Shown here: positions 1 to 8,796 of the stretch, one piece after another
Numbering within the stretch: the first letter of the stretch is position 1
How the letters are laid out: the number at the start of each line of letters is the position of its first letter
Origin: Variovorax sp. KK3
GTDB lineage: Bacteria; Pseudomonadota; Gammaproteobacteria; Burkholderiales; Burkholderiaceae_C
NCBI RefSeq assembly: GCF_001984055.1
Contig: NZ_LYVO01000015.1
Coordinates: forward strand, 39,134-103,133
Direction: 5' to 3'
DNA: 64,000 bases
Program-made: the position numbers and the translations under genes
The notes under the pieces: model-generated
The model's database searches: none
What the model was told of the DNA's origin: nothing
Seen by the model: only the letters and a program-made list of their open reading frames with translations

Positions 1-2207
1 GCGCCTTGGCGCTGGCGCTGGCGGCGGGCGCGGTCGCATCGGTGGTGGTGCGGCGCCAGCTCAAGCCGCTGACGGCGCTGCACCGGCGCATGCTCGACGC
101 GCAGGCCGCGTCCGCATCGACGCCCATGGCCGTGCCGGCGAGCTACCCGGCCGACGAGATCGGCGACCTGGGACGCACCTTCGATCAGCTCATGCGGCAG
201 CAGCAGATCGACGAGAAGTTCCTGCGCGACATCACCGACAACATTCCCGTCATGGTGTCGCACGCCGACGCGCAGGGCCGCTACACCTTCGTCAATGCGC
301 GGCTGGCCGAGCGGCTGGGGCGCAGCGCGGCGACGCTGATCGGCGAGCCCGCGCAGGGGCAGCCGGGCAGCGGCAACTACTTCATCCCCGAGCGCTACCT
401 GCAGCGCGTGGCCGCCGGCGAACACGTGACCTTCGAGCGGCGCGATGCGGTGCGCCAGGGCGAGCAGGCGCGTTTCTTCCAGACCGACCTGATCCCCGAC
501 CGGGACGGCACGGGTGCCGTGCGCGGCTACTACGCCATGACGTCCGATGTGACGGAGCGCAAGCGCATCGAGCTCAGCCTGGCGCACAGCGAGGCGCAGA
601 TCCGGGTCATTGCCGACAACATCCCGGCGCTGGTGTCGCACGTGGATTCGTCGCTGCGCTACACCTTCGTCAATGCGAAGGTGCGGGCGCTGCACAACGG
701 CGACGTGCTCCTGGGCAAGGCAATGTCCGAGATCGCCGGCACCTCCGATTTCGCCGAGGTCGAGCCCTTCTACCGCCGCGCCATGGCCGGCGAGACGGTG
801 ATCGTCGAGCAGCGCGGCGACCCGGCGCTGGGCGTCGGCGACCGCACCTACAAGGCCCACTACATTCCCGACCCCGACGACGTGGGCATGGTGCAGGGCG
901 TGTTCGCGATGACCTTCGACATCACCGACGAGGTGCAGGTGCGCAATGCGCTGGCCGAGCAGGAAAAGCGGCTGCGCGACGTCACCGACAACATCCCGGC
1001 GGTGGTGGGCTATTTCGATCGCGAGGAGCGGTGCCACTTCGCCAACAGCCGCGGCCGACGCATGGCTGGCCTGGGCGACGAGCCGCTCGAGGGCGTGACG
1101 CTGCGCGCGGCGATGGGCGAAGCGGTCTATGCGCAGCAGAAGCCCCACCTCGCCGCAGTGCTGGCGGGCGAGCCGGCGCGCTTCCAGGTGGAGGCGCCGC
1201 TGCACGGCAAGACCGGCTACTTCCAGACGAACATGATTCCCGACCTCGACCTGCAGGGGCAGGTGCACGGCTTCTACCTGATGGCCTTCAACGTCACGGC
1301 CTTGAAGGAAACGGAGCTGCAGCTGGCCGAGAGCGAGATGCGGCTGCGCGCCATCACCGACAACATCCCTGCGCTGATCACCTACATCGACAGCGACGAG
1401 ATCATCACCTTCGCCAACGGCACCTACCGCGAATGGCTCGGGCTCGACCCGAACCTGCTGCTGGGCAAGCACATCCGCGAGGTGGCGGGTGAAGAGCTGT
1501 ACCTCGCGCGCAAGGAGCTGGTCGACAGGGCACTCGCCGGCGAGCGCGTCGAATTCGAGGCGCAGACCCGCAAGGGCGAATTCGACCGCGTCACGCGCGT
1601 CATCTACGTGCCGCACATCGAAGCCGACGGCGCCACGCACGGCATCTTTTCGCTGAGCTTCGACGTCACGGCGCTGAAGGCCGTGGAGCGCAAGCTGATC
1701 GAGCTGGCCCGGGTCGACACGCTCACCGGCTTGCCGAACCGGCTGGCCTTCAACGAGCAACTGCCTGCGGCCATCACGCACGCGGCTTATGCGGGCCGCG
1801 GCATCGCACTCATGTTCCTCGACGTCGACCACTTCAAGTCGATCAACGACACGCTGGGCCACGCGAGCGGCGACGCGGTGCTGATCGAATACGCCAGGCG
1901 GCTGCGCGACAGCGTGCGCAGCACCGACACCGTGGCGCGCCTGGCGGGCGACGAGTTCGTGGTCGTGCTGGAAGACATCGACGCGCAGGAGGCGGCCGCA
2001 GTCGTGGCGCGCAAGATCCTCCGCAAGATCGGCGGCTCACCCTTCCGCGCCGACGGCCGCGACCTCGACATCACGACCAGCATCGGCGTCGTGTATGTGC
2101 GCGACGTCGACGCCACCATGGCGCCGGGCGACTTGCTGGCCCGCGCCGACGTCGCCCTCTACAGTGCCAAGGCGGCAGGGCGCAACACCTTCGCCTTCGT
2201 GCCTTGA
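1..2207 (+). CDS. Multi-PAS diguanylate cyclase (GGDEF), 5' end outside window
   Basis: The gene is cut by the left edge; 734 codons are visible in this frame. The visible protein opens in the last part of a membrane helix (Ala/Leu/Val-rich, ending VVVRRQLKPL), followed by a HAMP-like linker, so a periplasmic sensor probably lies upstream. Four consecutive PAS domains follow (roughly residues 70-190, 195-320, 325-440, 445-560), each opening with a DNIP signature, and then a GGDEF domain with DTLTGLPNR and the active-site loop AGDEF. An RSTD motif sits five residues before that loop, the position of the RxxD inhibitory I-site, so product feedback by c-di-GMP is expected. The predicted reaction is two GTP to c-di-GMP at the inner membrane. 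There is no EAL domain. The gene ends 172 nt before a c-di-GMP-binding-type ATPase. Confidence 0.9.
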   Translation, partial: ALALALAAGAVASVVVRRQLKPLTALHRRMLDAQAASASTPMAVPASYPADEIGDLGRTFDQLMRQQQIDEKFLRDITDNIPVMVSHADAQGRYTFVNARLAERLGRSAATLIGEPAQGQPGSGNYFIPERYLQRVAAGEHVTFERRDAVRQGEQARFFQTDLIPDRDGTGAVRGYYAMTSDVTERKRIELSLAHSEAQIRVIADNIPALVSHVDSSLRYTFVNAKVRALHNGDVLLGKAMSEIAGTSDFAEVEPFYRRAMAGETVIVEQRGDPALGVGDRTYKAHYIPDPDDVGMVQGVFAMTFDITDEVQVRNALAEQEKRLRDVTDNIPAVVGYFDREERCHFANSRGRRMAGLGDEPLEGVTLRAAMGEAVYAQQKPHLAAVLAGEPARFQVEAPLHGKTGYFQTNMIPDLDLQGQVHGFYLMAFNVTALKETELQLAESEMRLRAITDNIPALITYIDSDEIITFANGTYREWLGLDPNLLLGKHIREVAGEELYLARKELVDRALAGERVEFEAQTRKGEFDRVTRVIYVPHIEADGATHGIFSLSFDVTALKAVERKLIELARVDTLTGLPNRLAFNEQLPAAITHAAYAGRGIALMFLDVDHFKSINDTLGHASGDAVLIEYARRLRDSVRSTDTVARLAGDEFVVVLEDIDAQEAAAVVARKILRKIGGSPFRADGRDLDITTSIGVVYVRDVDATMAPGDLLARADVALYSAKAAGRNTFAFVP

Positions 2208-2379
2208 GCATCCGCCGCGGCGTCGAGGGGAACCGAAGGAGCCTTGCGGTTTCTGAGTACTTTCGTAACGAGGCATCGAGCGAATGCGGCGAGGGCTTTC
2301 CCGCACAAGCGGGTCGGGCTGACAAGCGCACGGCCGGGCCTCAGAATCATCAGGCATTACAAATCAGGAGATCGATGCA

Positions 2380-4266
2380 ATGGCATCTGTCGAAGTCGTC
2401 ACCCCACAGCAACTTTTGAAGGAGATCGACGCCCAGAGCCGCATGCCGATCCTGCGGATCGGCCAGGCGCTGATGTCCCTGAACATGATCACCGACGAGC
2501 AGCTGCGTGCGGCCCTGGCCCGGCAGCAGCTCGACAAGACCGTGCCGCTGGGCGAGACGCTGGTGAACATGGGCGTGGTCACCCGCGCGCAGCTGCAGAC
2601 GGCGCTGGCGCGCAAGATGGGCTATCCGCTGGTCGACGTGCAGGAGTTTCCGGCCGCGGCCGAGGCGCTGCGCAAGATCAGCTACACCGTGGCGCGGCGC
2701 CTGCAGGTCATGCCGCTCATGATCCACGAAGGGCGGCTGATCGTCGCCATGGATGACCCGGCCACGCGCCGTGCGGCGCTCGACGAGGTCGAGTTCATCG
2801 CACAGATGAAGGTGGTCCCCGTGCTGGCCCACGCCGCCGAGCTGGACAACGTGCTGCACAAGGCCTACGAGAAGATCGGCGCGCAGGCCGGCGAGAAGCG
2901 CGCGCCGTCCGCCGACCCGATGGCCATCGAGTTCGACCTGGCCGGCACCAGCGAGCTGCTGCAGACGCTCGAGAAGGAAGACCGGTCGGGGGACGACGAA
3001 GAGGCGGCGATCGAGCAGTCGGATAACTCGCTCGTGCGCATGATCAACAGCATGATCCTCGAGGCGCACCGCGAGAACGTGTCGGACATCCACATCGAGA
3101 GCTACCCGGGTCGCGACAAGACCCGCATTCGCTTTCGGCGCGACGGCCGGCTCTACACCTACCTGGAGCTGCCGCCCAACTACCGCAACGCGATCGTGGC
3201 GCGGGTGAAGATCATGTGCGACCTCGACATCAGCGAGAAGCGCAAGCCGCAGGACGGCAAGATCAACTTCGCCAAGTTCTCGCCGCAGCACCGCATCGAG
3301 CTGCGCGTGGCCACCATCCCGACCAACAACGGTCTGGAAGACGTGGTGATGCGTATCCTGGCGTCGGCCAAGCCGCTGCCGCTGGCGCAGCTGGGGCTGT
3401 CGAAGCACAACCTCGAGCGCCTGAGCGAGGCGGTCGAGCGGCCCTACGGCATGGTGCTGTGCGTGGGGCCGACCGGCTCGGGCAAGACGACCACGCTGCA
3501 TTCGGCGCTCATGCACATCAACACGCCCGAGCGCAAGATCTGGACGGCCGAAGACCCGATCGAAATCACGCAGCAGGGCCTGCGGCAGGTGCAGGTCAAT
3601 CCGCGCATCGACTGGACATTCGCCAAGGCCTTGCGCGCCTTCGTGCGGGCCGATCCCGACGTGATCATGGTCGGTGAAATCCGCGACGGCGAAACTGCCA
3701 AGATGGCCGTCGAGGCCTCGCTCACGGGTCACCTGGTGCTGTCGACCCTGCACACCAACAGCGCGCCCGAAACGGTGACGCGGCTGCTCGACATGGGCAT
3801 GGACCCCTTCAACTTCGCCGACTCGCTGCTGGCCGTGCTCGCGCAGCGGCTGGTGCGGCGCCTGTGCCGCCAGTGCATCACGAGCCGTCCGGCCACGGCG
3901 GAAGAGGTCGACGAACTGGTGGCCGACTACCTGCACGCCTTCGCGTCGCAAGACACGCCGGCCAACCGGGACGCCTTGCGCCAGTCGTGGATGCGCCAGC
4001 TCGGCCGCGACGGTGCCCTGCACATCCATTCGGCCAAGGGATGCAAGCAATGCGGCGAAACCGGCTTCCGCGGCCGCGTCGGCATCCACGAGCTGATGAC
4101 GGTGTCGAAGGCCGTGCGGCGGCTGATCCAGGAGGGCGCTCGCGCCGAGCAGTTGCAGGAAGCGGCGCTGCGCGAAGGCATGCGCACCTTGCGGCAGGAC
4201 GGCATCGAGAAGGTGCTGGCCGGGCTGACGACCATCGACGAGGTGCGTGCGACCAGCAATGTGTAG
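2380..4266 (+). CDS. GspE/PilB-family secretion or pilus ATPase with MshEN-like N-terminus
   Basis: 628 residues; ATG preceded by AGGAG at 2366-2370 with 9 nt spacing. The N-terminus (about residues 18-85) carries two successive copies resembling the MshEN c-di-GMP-binding motif, with RIG...ITDEQLRAALARQ followed by LGETLV..GVVTRAQL. The C-terminal ATPase has Walker A GPTGSGKTT, an acidic box TAEDPIEITQQG, Walker B region DPDVIMVGEIRD, and a His-box TGHLVLSTLHTN. A CRQC...CKQCGETGF tetracysteine set matches the zinc-binding domain of GspE/PilB ATPases. Such hexameric ATPases power type II secretion or type IV pilus assembly at the inner membrane. No other secretion or pilus genes are nearby, so the partner machine cannot be named. 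The GGDEF gene upstream and the EAL gene downstream fit control by c-di-GMP. Confidence 0.88.
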   Translation: MASVEVVTPQQLLKEIDAQSRMPILRIGQALMSLNMITDEQLRAALARQQLDKTVPLGETLVNMGVVTRAQLQTALARKMGYPLVDVQEFPAAAEALRKISYTVARRLQVMPLMIHEGRLIVAMDDPATRRAALDEVEFIAQMKVVPVLAHAAELDNVLHKAYEKIGAQAGEKRAPSADPMAIEFDLAGTSELLQTLEKEDRSGDDEEAAIEQSDNSLVRMINSMILEAHRENVSDIHIESYPGRDKTRIRFRRDGRLYTYLELPPNYRNAIVARVKIMCDLDISEKRKPQDGKINFAKFSPQHRIELRVATIPTNNGLEDVVMRILASAKPLPLAQLGLSKHNLERLSEAVERPYGMVLCVGPTGSGKTTTLHSALMHINTPERKIWTAEDPIEITQQGLRQVQVNPRIDWTFAKALRAFVRADPDVIMVGEIRDGETAKMAVEASLTGHLVLSTLHTNSAPETVTRLLDMGMDPFNFADSLLAVLAQRLVRRLCRQCITSRPATAEEVDELVADYLHAFASQDTPANRDALRQSWMRQLGRDGALHIHSAKGCKQCGETGFRGRVGIHELMTVSKAVRRLIQEGARAEQLQEAALREGMRTLRQDGIEKVLAGLTTIDEVRATSNV

Positions 4267-4302
4267 GTCGCGGCAGGCGCCGGCGCCGGCCGGCGTCGGG
4301 AT

Positions 4303-5052
4303 TCAGTCCGCGGCGTCCCAGGCCACCTCGGGCAATGCACCGATGGCGGGCCGTGCGAACAGGAAGCCCTGGAACAGGCTCACGCCCAGCTCGCGCAGCA
4401 CCCGCGCTTCTTCAGGCGCCTCCACGCCTTCGGCGATGACCTTGATGTCGAGCTCGCTGCAGGTGGTGACGAAGCCCTTGACGATCGCCACGCGCACGGG
4501 GTCGACATGGATGTCGCGCACCAGGCTCATGTCGACCTTCACCACGTCGGGCTGGAAGGCGGCGAGCAATTCGAAGCTCGCGTAGGCAGCGCCGAAATCG
4601 TCGATGGCCGAGGTGAAACCGTAGCGCCGGAAAATGTGGAAGGACGCCGCCAGGCCGGGCAGGTTGATGACCCGCTCGCCCTCGGTGATCTCGAACATCA
4701 ACTGGTTCGCGGGAAAGTCGCAGCGCTTCGCGGTGTCGATGGCCGTGCGAAAGCACTCGGTCTGGCCGGCCACGTCGTTGGGCATCACGTTGAGGCTGAG
4801 CCTGGACGTCATGCCGAGTTGCGCGGCCATTTCGATCGCGCGGACGCGGCAGGCCTCGTGAAATGCGAAGCGATGCCGTGCCTCCACGCGCGACAGGATG
4901 TCAACGGCGCCTTCGCCCGACAGCCCGCGCACCAGCGCTTCGTGGGCGAAGACCTCGCGCCGTGCGGCATCGACAATCGGCTGAAAGGCGATCGTGAAAT
5001 CCGGGCCGATGCCGGGCGAAAGCGGTGTGTGCGCGTCGGTGCCCTGCGTCAT
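4303..5052 (-). CDS. Stand-alone EAL-domain c-di-GMP phosphodiesterase
   Basis: 249 residues, essentially only an EAL domain. The signature EALVR is present, and the usual catalytic and metal positions appear intact: Asn in LSLNVMPN, Glu in FEITEGE, the paired Asp in AIDDFG, Lys in VVKVDMSL, and Glu in VIAEGVE, followed by LFQGFLFARP. The expected reaction is hydrolysis of c-di-GMP to pGpG in the cytoplasm. It starts 12 nt after the stop of the GAF-domain gene on the same strand, so the two are probably co-transcribed and the GAF protein may act as a detached sensory subunit. It converges with the MshEN ATPase gene, whose stop lies 36 nt away. Confidence 0.88.
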   Translation of the reverse strand: MTQGTDAHTPLSPGIGPDFTIAFQPIVDAARREVFAHEALVRGLSGEGAVDILSRVEARHRFAFHEACRVRAIEMAAQLGMTSRLSLNVMPNDVAGQTECFRTAIDTAKRCDFPANQLMFEITEGERVINLPGLAASFHIFRRYGFTSAIDDFGAAYASFELLAAFQPDVVKVDMSLVRDIHVDPVRVAIVKGFVTTCSELDIKVIAEGVEAPEEARVLRELGVSLFQGFLFARPAIGALPEVAWDAAD

Positions 5053-5064
5053 GGCGATGCCGGC

Positions 5065-5502
5065 TCAGTCTGCGAGTTCATGGCCTGCGGCCTGCGCCAG
5101 CAGGCGCGCGGTCGCATGGGCCGCGACCTCCAGCCTGCGGTGCTCACGCTCCGACAGGTCGGCGGTGCGGCTCGCGAAGGCGAAGAGCGTGCCGTAGACG
5201 CTGCCGTCCGGCATGACGACCGGCGCGCCGACTTGGGTGCCGATGTGCTGCATCACCGCGGACGAGGAGAGGGAAGGACGCGGCACACGCAGGCTCTGAG
5301 CGGCCTGAGGCACCCGCGGGTCCATCGCTTCCGAGACGAAGATGACATCCATGCCGAGTTGTTCCCTGATCAGCGCCAGCATCGACGACAGCGCCTGTGC
5401 CACGAGGGGGAAGTCGCAATCCGGCGTGTCGATCGCAGGTTGCGGCTCGCCGCCCCACGATGGGTCGACCGGTATGTCTACTGCGTTGCTGGTGCTGTCC
5501 AT
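5065..5502 (-). CDS. Small GAF-domain protein, probable sensor partner of the EAL protein
   Basis: 145 residues. After a polar N-terminus of about 30 residues, the rest fits a single GAF fold: an early helix (LVAQALSSMLALIREQLGM), strands DVIFVSE, then QVGAPVVMPDGSVYGTLFAF and the terminal helix LSEREHRRLEVAAHATARLL. There is no output domain. It lies directly upstream of the EAL gene in the same direction. Proteins with GAF fused to EAL or GGDEF are common; here the two parts are separate genes in one transcription unit. The ligand is unknown. The alternative is an unrelated free GAF protein that is simply co-transcribed. Confidence 0.72.
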   Translation of the reverse strand: MDSTSNAVDIPVDPSWGGEPQPAIDTPDCDFPLVAQALSSMLALIREQLGMDVIFVSEAMDPRVPQAAQSLRVPRPSLSSSAVMQHIGTQVGAPVVMPDGSVYGTLFAFASRTADLSEREHRRLEVAAHATARLLAQAAGHELAD

Positions 5503-5663
5503 GTGGCCCCCTTGTTGTTGGACCTGATCCTAATGCAAGGGGGGCGGCCGACTTCACGCTGGCCGTCGGTTGTCGGGTCTGCGCAACTGTGCGAGCGCCG
5601 CCCGAGCCATGGATGTCGGCGCCGGCTCGTCGACGACGCCGGCGGTGGGAGAAGCGTTGAGAC

Positions 5664-6188
5664 TCAGCGCTTGGCCAGCGTGCCCAGCGCGAACACCGAG
5701 TTCGGTGCGTTGATGCGCGGCCGCTTGGGTGCCGGGGCGCTGGCGGGAATGCGCTTGACGGCCGGCTGCTCGGTCTCGATCTTCACGCCCTTGGCCAGTT
5801 GTTCGAGCACCAGGCTCTGCAGCGTGACCGAGTCGAGAAACTCGACCGTGCGGCGGTTGAGCGAGGCCCACAGCTCGTCGGTGCTGCAGCGGCCATCGGT
5901 GGCGATGACCGGATCCTGCTTTTCGGCCGGTTCTTCCTCGATGGAGAACAGGATGTCCGCCACGGTGATGTCGCCAACCTTGCGACCCAGCGAGTAGCCG
6001 CCGCCGGGTCCGCGCGTGGACTCGACCAGCTTGTGGCGGCGCAGCTTGCCGAACAGCTGTTCGAGGTACGACAGCGAGATCCGCTGGCGCTGGCTGATGG
6101 CGGCCAATGTCACAGGTCCTGAGCGCTCACGCAGCGCCAGGTCGATCATGGCAGTGACCGCGAAGCGGCCTTTGGTGGTGAGTCGCAT
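5664..6188 (-). CDS. Rrf2-family (IscR-like) transcription regulator lacking the Fe-S cysteine set
   Basis: 174 residues. The N-terminal winged helix is almost textbook IscR: MRLTTKGRFAVTAMIDLAL, then ISLSYLEQLF and STRGPGGGYSLGR. In IscR a [2Fe-2S] cluster is held by three Cys (92, 98, 104 in E. coli) and a His (107). Here only one Cys remains, Cys101 in GRCSTDELW, aligning with Cys104; the His position is Asp104 and the other two Cys are gone. The effector helix region (FLDSVTLQSLV) is kept, and a basic, Pro-rich tail is added. No iscS, iscU or iscA gene is nearby. It probably binds DNA but senses something other than a canonical cluster, or is constitutively apo-like. Family assignment is firm; function is not. 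Confidence 0.85.
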   Translation of the reverse strand: MRLTTKGRFAVTAMIDLALRERSGPVTLAAISQRQRISLSYLEQLFGKLRRHKLVESTRGPGGGYSLGRKVGDITVADILFSIEEEPAEKQDPVIATDGRCSTDELWASLNRRTVEFLDSVTLQSLVLEQLAKGVKIETEQPAVKRIPASAPAPKRPRINAPNSVFALGTLAKR

Positions 6189-6323
6189 GAAGAACCGTCT
6201 TTCCGTTTCGTATTGTGGTGCTGAAGGCTGCTGTCGTTTTGTAGGACGTGGCGTCCCTTGTTGTGCAGCGGATCATGCTCTGGGACTCTGATGAGCGAAT
6301 TAGTTCCCGGGGCGGCTCCGATG

Positions 6324-7355
6324 CTACCGCGCCCAGCGGCGAAGGCCCAGTTCGTCGGCCTGGCGCCGGTAGTCTTCGATGCGCTGGCGCACGAAATCCT
6401 CCAGCGAGGTGCCGGTCAGGGTGAAGGGGTAGAGCCCGTGCCGCTCGCGCAGGGCGGCGTAGCCGGGGCTGGCCACGGCTTGGCGGAATGCCTCGCTCCA
6501 GGCGCGCACGGCGGCTTCGGGCACGTCGGCCGACAGATACAGGCCGCGGACGGTCGCCCAAACGAGATCGACGCCCTGTTCCCGCGCGGTGGGCACGCCG
6601 GCCAAGGCGCCGGGCAGCCGTGCCTCGGCCAGCACGGCCAGAAAGCGCAATGGCGCGCCGCCCGCCACGGCCTGCAGCGCCTCGGCCGCGTCGCCCGGAA
6701 ACAGGTCGACGTGGCGGCCGCGCAGTGCAGCCAAGGCCTCGCCGCCGCCCTCGAAGGCGACGAAGCGCATCGATTTGTGGTCACGCCCGGCGGCGCGCAC
6801 CAGCAGGGCGGCCTTGACCCAATCCTGGCTGCCCACGGTGCCGCCCGCGCCGAAGGCCAGGCGCGCCGGGTCCTGGCGCAGCGCGGCGACCAAGTCGCTC
6901 AGCGTTCGAAATGGGGCATCGCGGTGAACGGCGATCACGCCGTAGTCCGTGCCCAGCGTGGCGATCCAGCGCGCCGTGGAGGGCGGGTGCGGTCCGAAGC
7001 GGCCCTGCGCCAGGTTGAGCAGCGAGCCGCTCGAAAAGGCGACCAGGGTGCCCGGTCCGCCCAGGCGCCCGGTGGCGATGCGGTCGAAGGCCACGGCACC
7101 GATGCCGCCCGGCAGGTAGCGGCTGGCCAGCGGCGGTCGCGTCGGGCGAACGGCCTGCAGCGCCTCACGCGCCAGGGCGCAGCTCAGGTCGAAGCCGCCT
7201 CCGGGCTTGGCAGGCACCACGCATTCGGCGGGGCCGTACGAAGGGTCGTCGTTGGCGATGGCACGCAGCGGCAGGCAGGCGGGCCAGGCCCACATGCCGA
7301 GTGCGCGCAGCACGCGGCGGCGGGCAGGGGCGGCGGGCGAGTGTGTGGTCTGCAT
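6324..7355 (-). CDS. Bug/TctC-family substrate-binding protein (downstream of TctDE-like system)
   Basis: 343 residues from the ATG chosen at 7355, 10 nt after the kinase stop; an in-frame extension up to 7445 would overlap the kinase gene and look non-native. The N-terminus is an export signal with RRR before a hydrophobic stretch ending near RAIA. The mature part opens with the family hallmark CVVPAKPGGGFDL, followed by YLPGGIGAVAFDRIA and later FGAGGTVGSQDW. Family members are periplasmic proteins that bind carboxylates for tripartite tricarboxylate (TTT) transporters or signal to TctDE-type kinases. No TctA or TctB membrane gene is in the window, so this may be an orphan binding protein acting as a receptor for the adjacent kinase. 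Confidence 0.85.
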   Translation of the reverse strand: MQTTHSPAAPARRRVLRALGMWAWPACLPLRAIANDDPSYGPAECVVPAKPGGGFDLSCALAREALQAVRPTRPPLASRYLPGGIGAVAFDRIATGRLGGPGTLVAFSSGSLLNLAQGRFGPHPPSTARWIATLGTDYGVIAVHRDAPFRTLSDLVAALRQDPARLAFGAGGTVGSQDWVKAALLVRAAGRDHKSMRFVAFEGGGEALAALRGRHVDLFPGDAAEALQAVAGGAPLRFLAVLAEARLPGALAGVPTAREQGVDLVWATVRGLYLSADVPEAAVRAWSEAFRQAVASPGYAALRERHGLYPFTLTGTSLEDFVRQRIEDYRRQADELGLRRWAR

Positions 7356-7365
7356 GGCGCGCGTG

Positions 7366-8796
7366 TCAGGCCATCGAGCGGGGCCACCACAGGATGGCAT
7401 GAAGTCCCGTGCCTGTGTCTCGCGCCTCCAGCCGCAGCGCGCCACGGTGGCGTTCGGCGATGGCGCGCGCGATCGCCAGTCCCAGCCCCGAGCCCCCGCC
7501 GGCCGCGCGCTGGCCGCGCCGAAAGCGCTGGCCCAGTGCGGCGCGTTCTTCGGGGCTCAGTCCAGGGCCGTTGTCTTCGACGTTGAGGCTGAAGCCTTGC
7601 GCATCGGCGGCGGCGAACAGCGTCACGGTGCCGCATTCGGGCGTGTTGGCGACGGCGTTCGCCACCAGGTTGGCCAGCGCCTCGCGCATCAGGCCCCGGT
7701 CCGCCACCGCGGGGAACTCGGGTGCCGGGGTGTGGATGCCCAGGTCGATCCGGCGCGCGCGTGCCTGCGGCAGGAAGGCCAGCGCGACCTCGCGCAGCAG
7801 CGCGGCCAGGTCCAGCGGCGCGAATTCCAGGGCCGCCGTGTCGCTGCGGCCGAGCGCCAGCAGCTGCTGCGTGCTGCGGGTGGCCCGGCCGATCTCGGTG
7901 CCCAGCGCCTCGAGCGCGGCCTGCACCTGCCGGGCGTCGTCTTCCCGCCGGGCGTAGTCGGCCTGCATCTGCAGGGTGGTGAGATGCGTGCGCAGCTGGT
8001 GCGAGGCATCGTCGAGAAACTGCCGCTGCTGCGTCACCAGGGCCTGGGTGCGCGCCATCTGCTGGTTGACGGCCGTCACCAGCGGGCGGACGTCGGCCGG
8101 CAGCCCGTCCTCGGCGATCGGGGCCAGGTCTTCGGGGCTGCGCGCCTGCACCTCGCGCGCGAGCCGGGCCAGCGGACGCAGCGCCGCGGCCAGCGCCACC
8201 GCCGTGCAGCACACCAGCAGCGCGAGCACGAGAGCATCGCGCAGCACCGCGCGCTGAACGAAGCGACGGGTGAATTCCTGCCGCGAGCGCGTGCTTTCAC
8301 CCACCTGCACCAGCACGTTGCGCGCCTCGCTGCCGGCCGGGGCGCGCTCCAGCTCGCGCCGGTAGGCCGCGAAGCGCACCGGCTCGCCGAAATAGGTGGC
8401 GTCGTAGAACACCGGCCGGCCGGTGGTGAGCGCGCCCGGGGCCGCGGGCAGGTCGGCGCTGCCCAGCTCCACCAGGCCGTCGGAGGTGGCCACGCGAAAG
8501 TAGACCTGGCCGCTGGCGGTGAGCTCGAAGAACTCGAACATCCGGTAGGGCAGCTCGACCGAGAGACCGCCCGAGGCGGTCGAGATGTTGGCGTCGATGG
8601 ATTTGAGCGCACCGAGCAGCGAGCGGTCGTAGGCCGAGTCGGCCGCTTCCAGCGCATCGTGCCGCGTCATCCACAACTCGAGCGTGGTCACCAGCACCAG
8701 CATCGGAAGCAGCAGCCACGCGAGCCGGTGCCAGAGGCTGGCTTCGCGCAGCCAGCGCGCCGGCCTAGCGTCCGCCTTCATCGGCTTCGAGGGCAT
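7366..8796 (-). CDS. TctE-like membrane sensor histidine kinase
   Basis: 476 residues. Two membrane helices (about 22-42 and 188-206) bracket a periplasmic domain of the TctE N-terminal type (SLLGALKSIDANIS, ELPYRMFEFFE). A HAMP-like linker, the H-box and the ATPase domain ([36 protein letters not shown]) follow. The phosphoacceptor is His266 in SHQLRTHLTTL; the Pro normally found five residues after the His (HQLRTPL) is His271 here. The start overlaps the response-regulator gene by 32 nt; an alternative ATG at 8781 would shorten the overlap to 17 nt. It forms one unit with the regulator upstream and a TctC-type gene downstream, which suggests control of carboxylate uptake. Confidence 0.9.
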   Translation of the reverse strand: MPSKPMKADARPARWLREASLWHRLAWLLLPMLVLVTTLELWMTRHDALEAADSAYDRSLLGALKSIDANISTASGGLSVELPYRMFEFFELTASGQVYFRVATSDGLVELGSADLPAAPGALTTGRPVFYDATYFGEPVRFAAYRRELERAPAGSEARNVLVQVGESTRSRQEFTRRFVQRAVLRDALVLALLVCCTAVALAAALRPLARLAREVQARSPEDLAPIAEDGLPADVRPLVTAVNQQMARTQALVTQQRQFLDDASHQLRTHLTTLQMQADYARREDDARQVQAALEALGTEIGRATRSTQQLLALGRSDTAALEFAPLDLAALLREVALAFLPQARARRIDLGIHTPAPEFPAVADRGLMREALANLVANAVANTPECGTVTLFAAADAQGFSLNVEDNGPGLSPEERAALGQRFRRGQRAAGGGSGLGLAIARAIAERHRGALRLEARDTGTGLHAILWWPRSMA

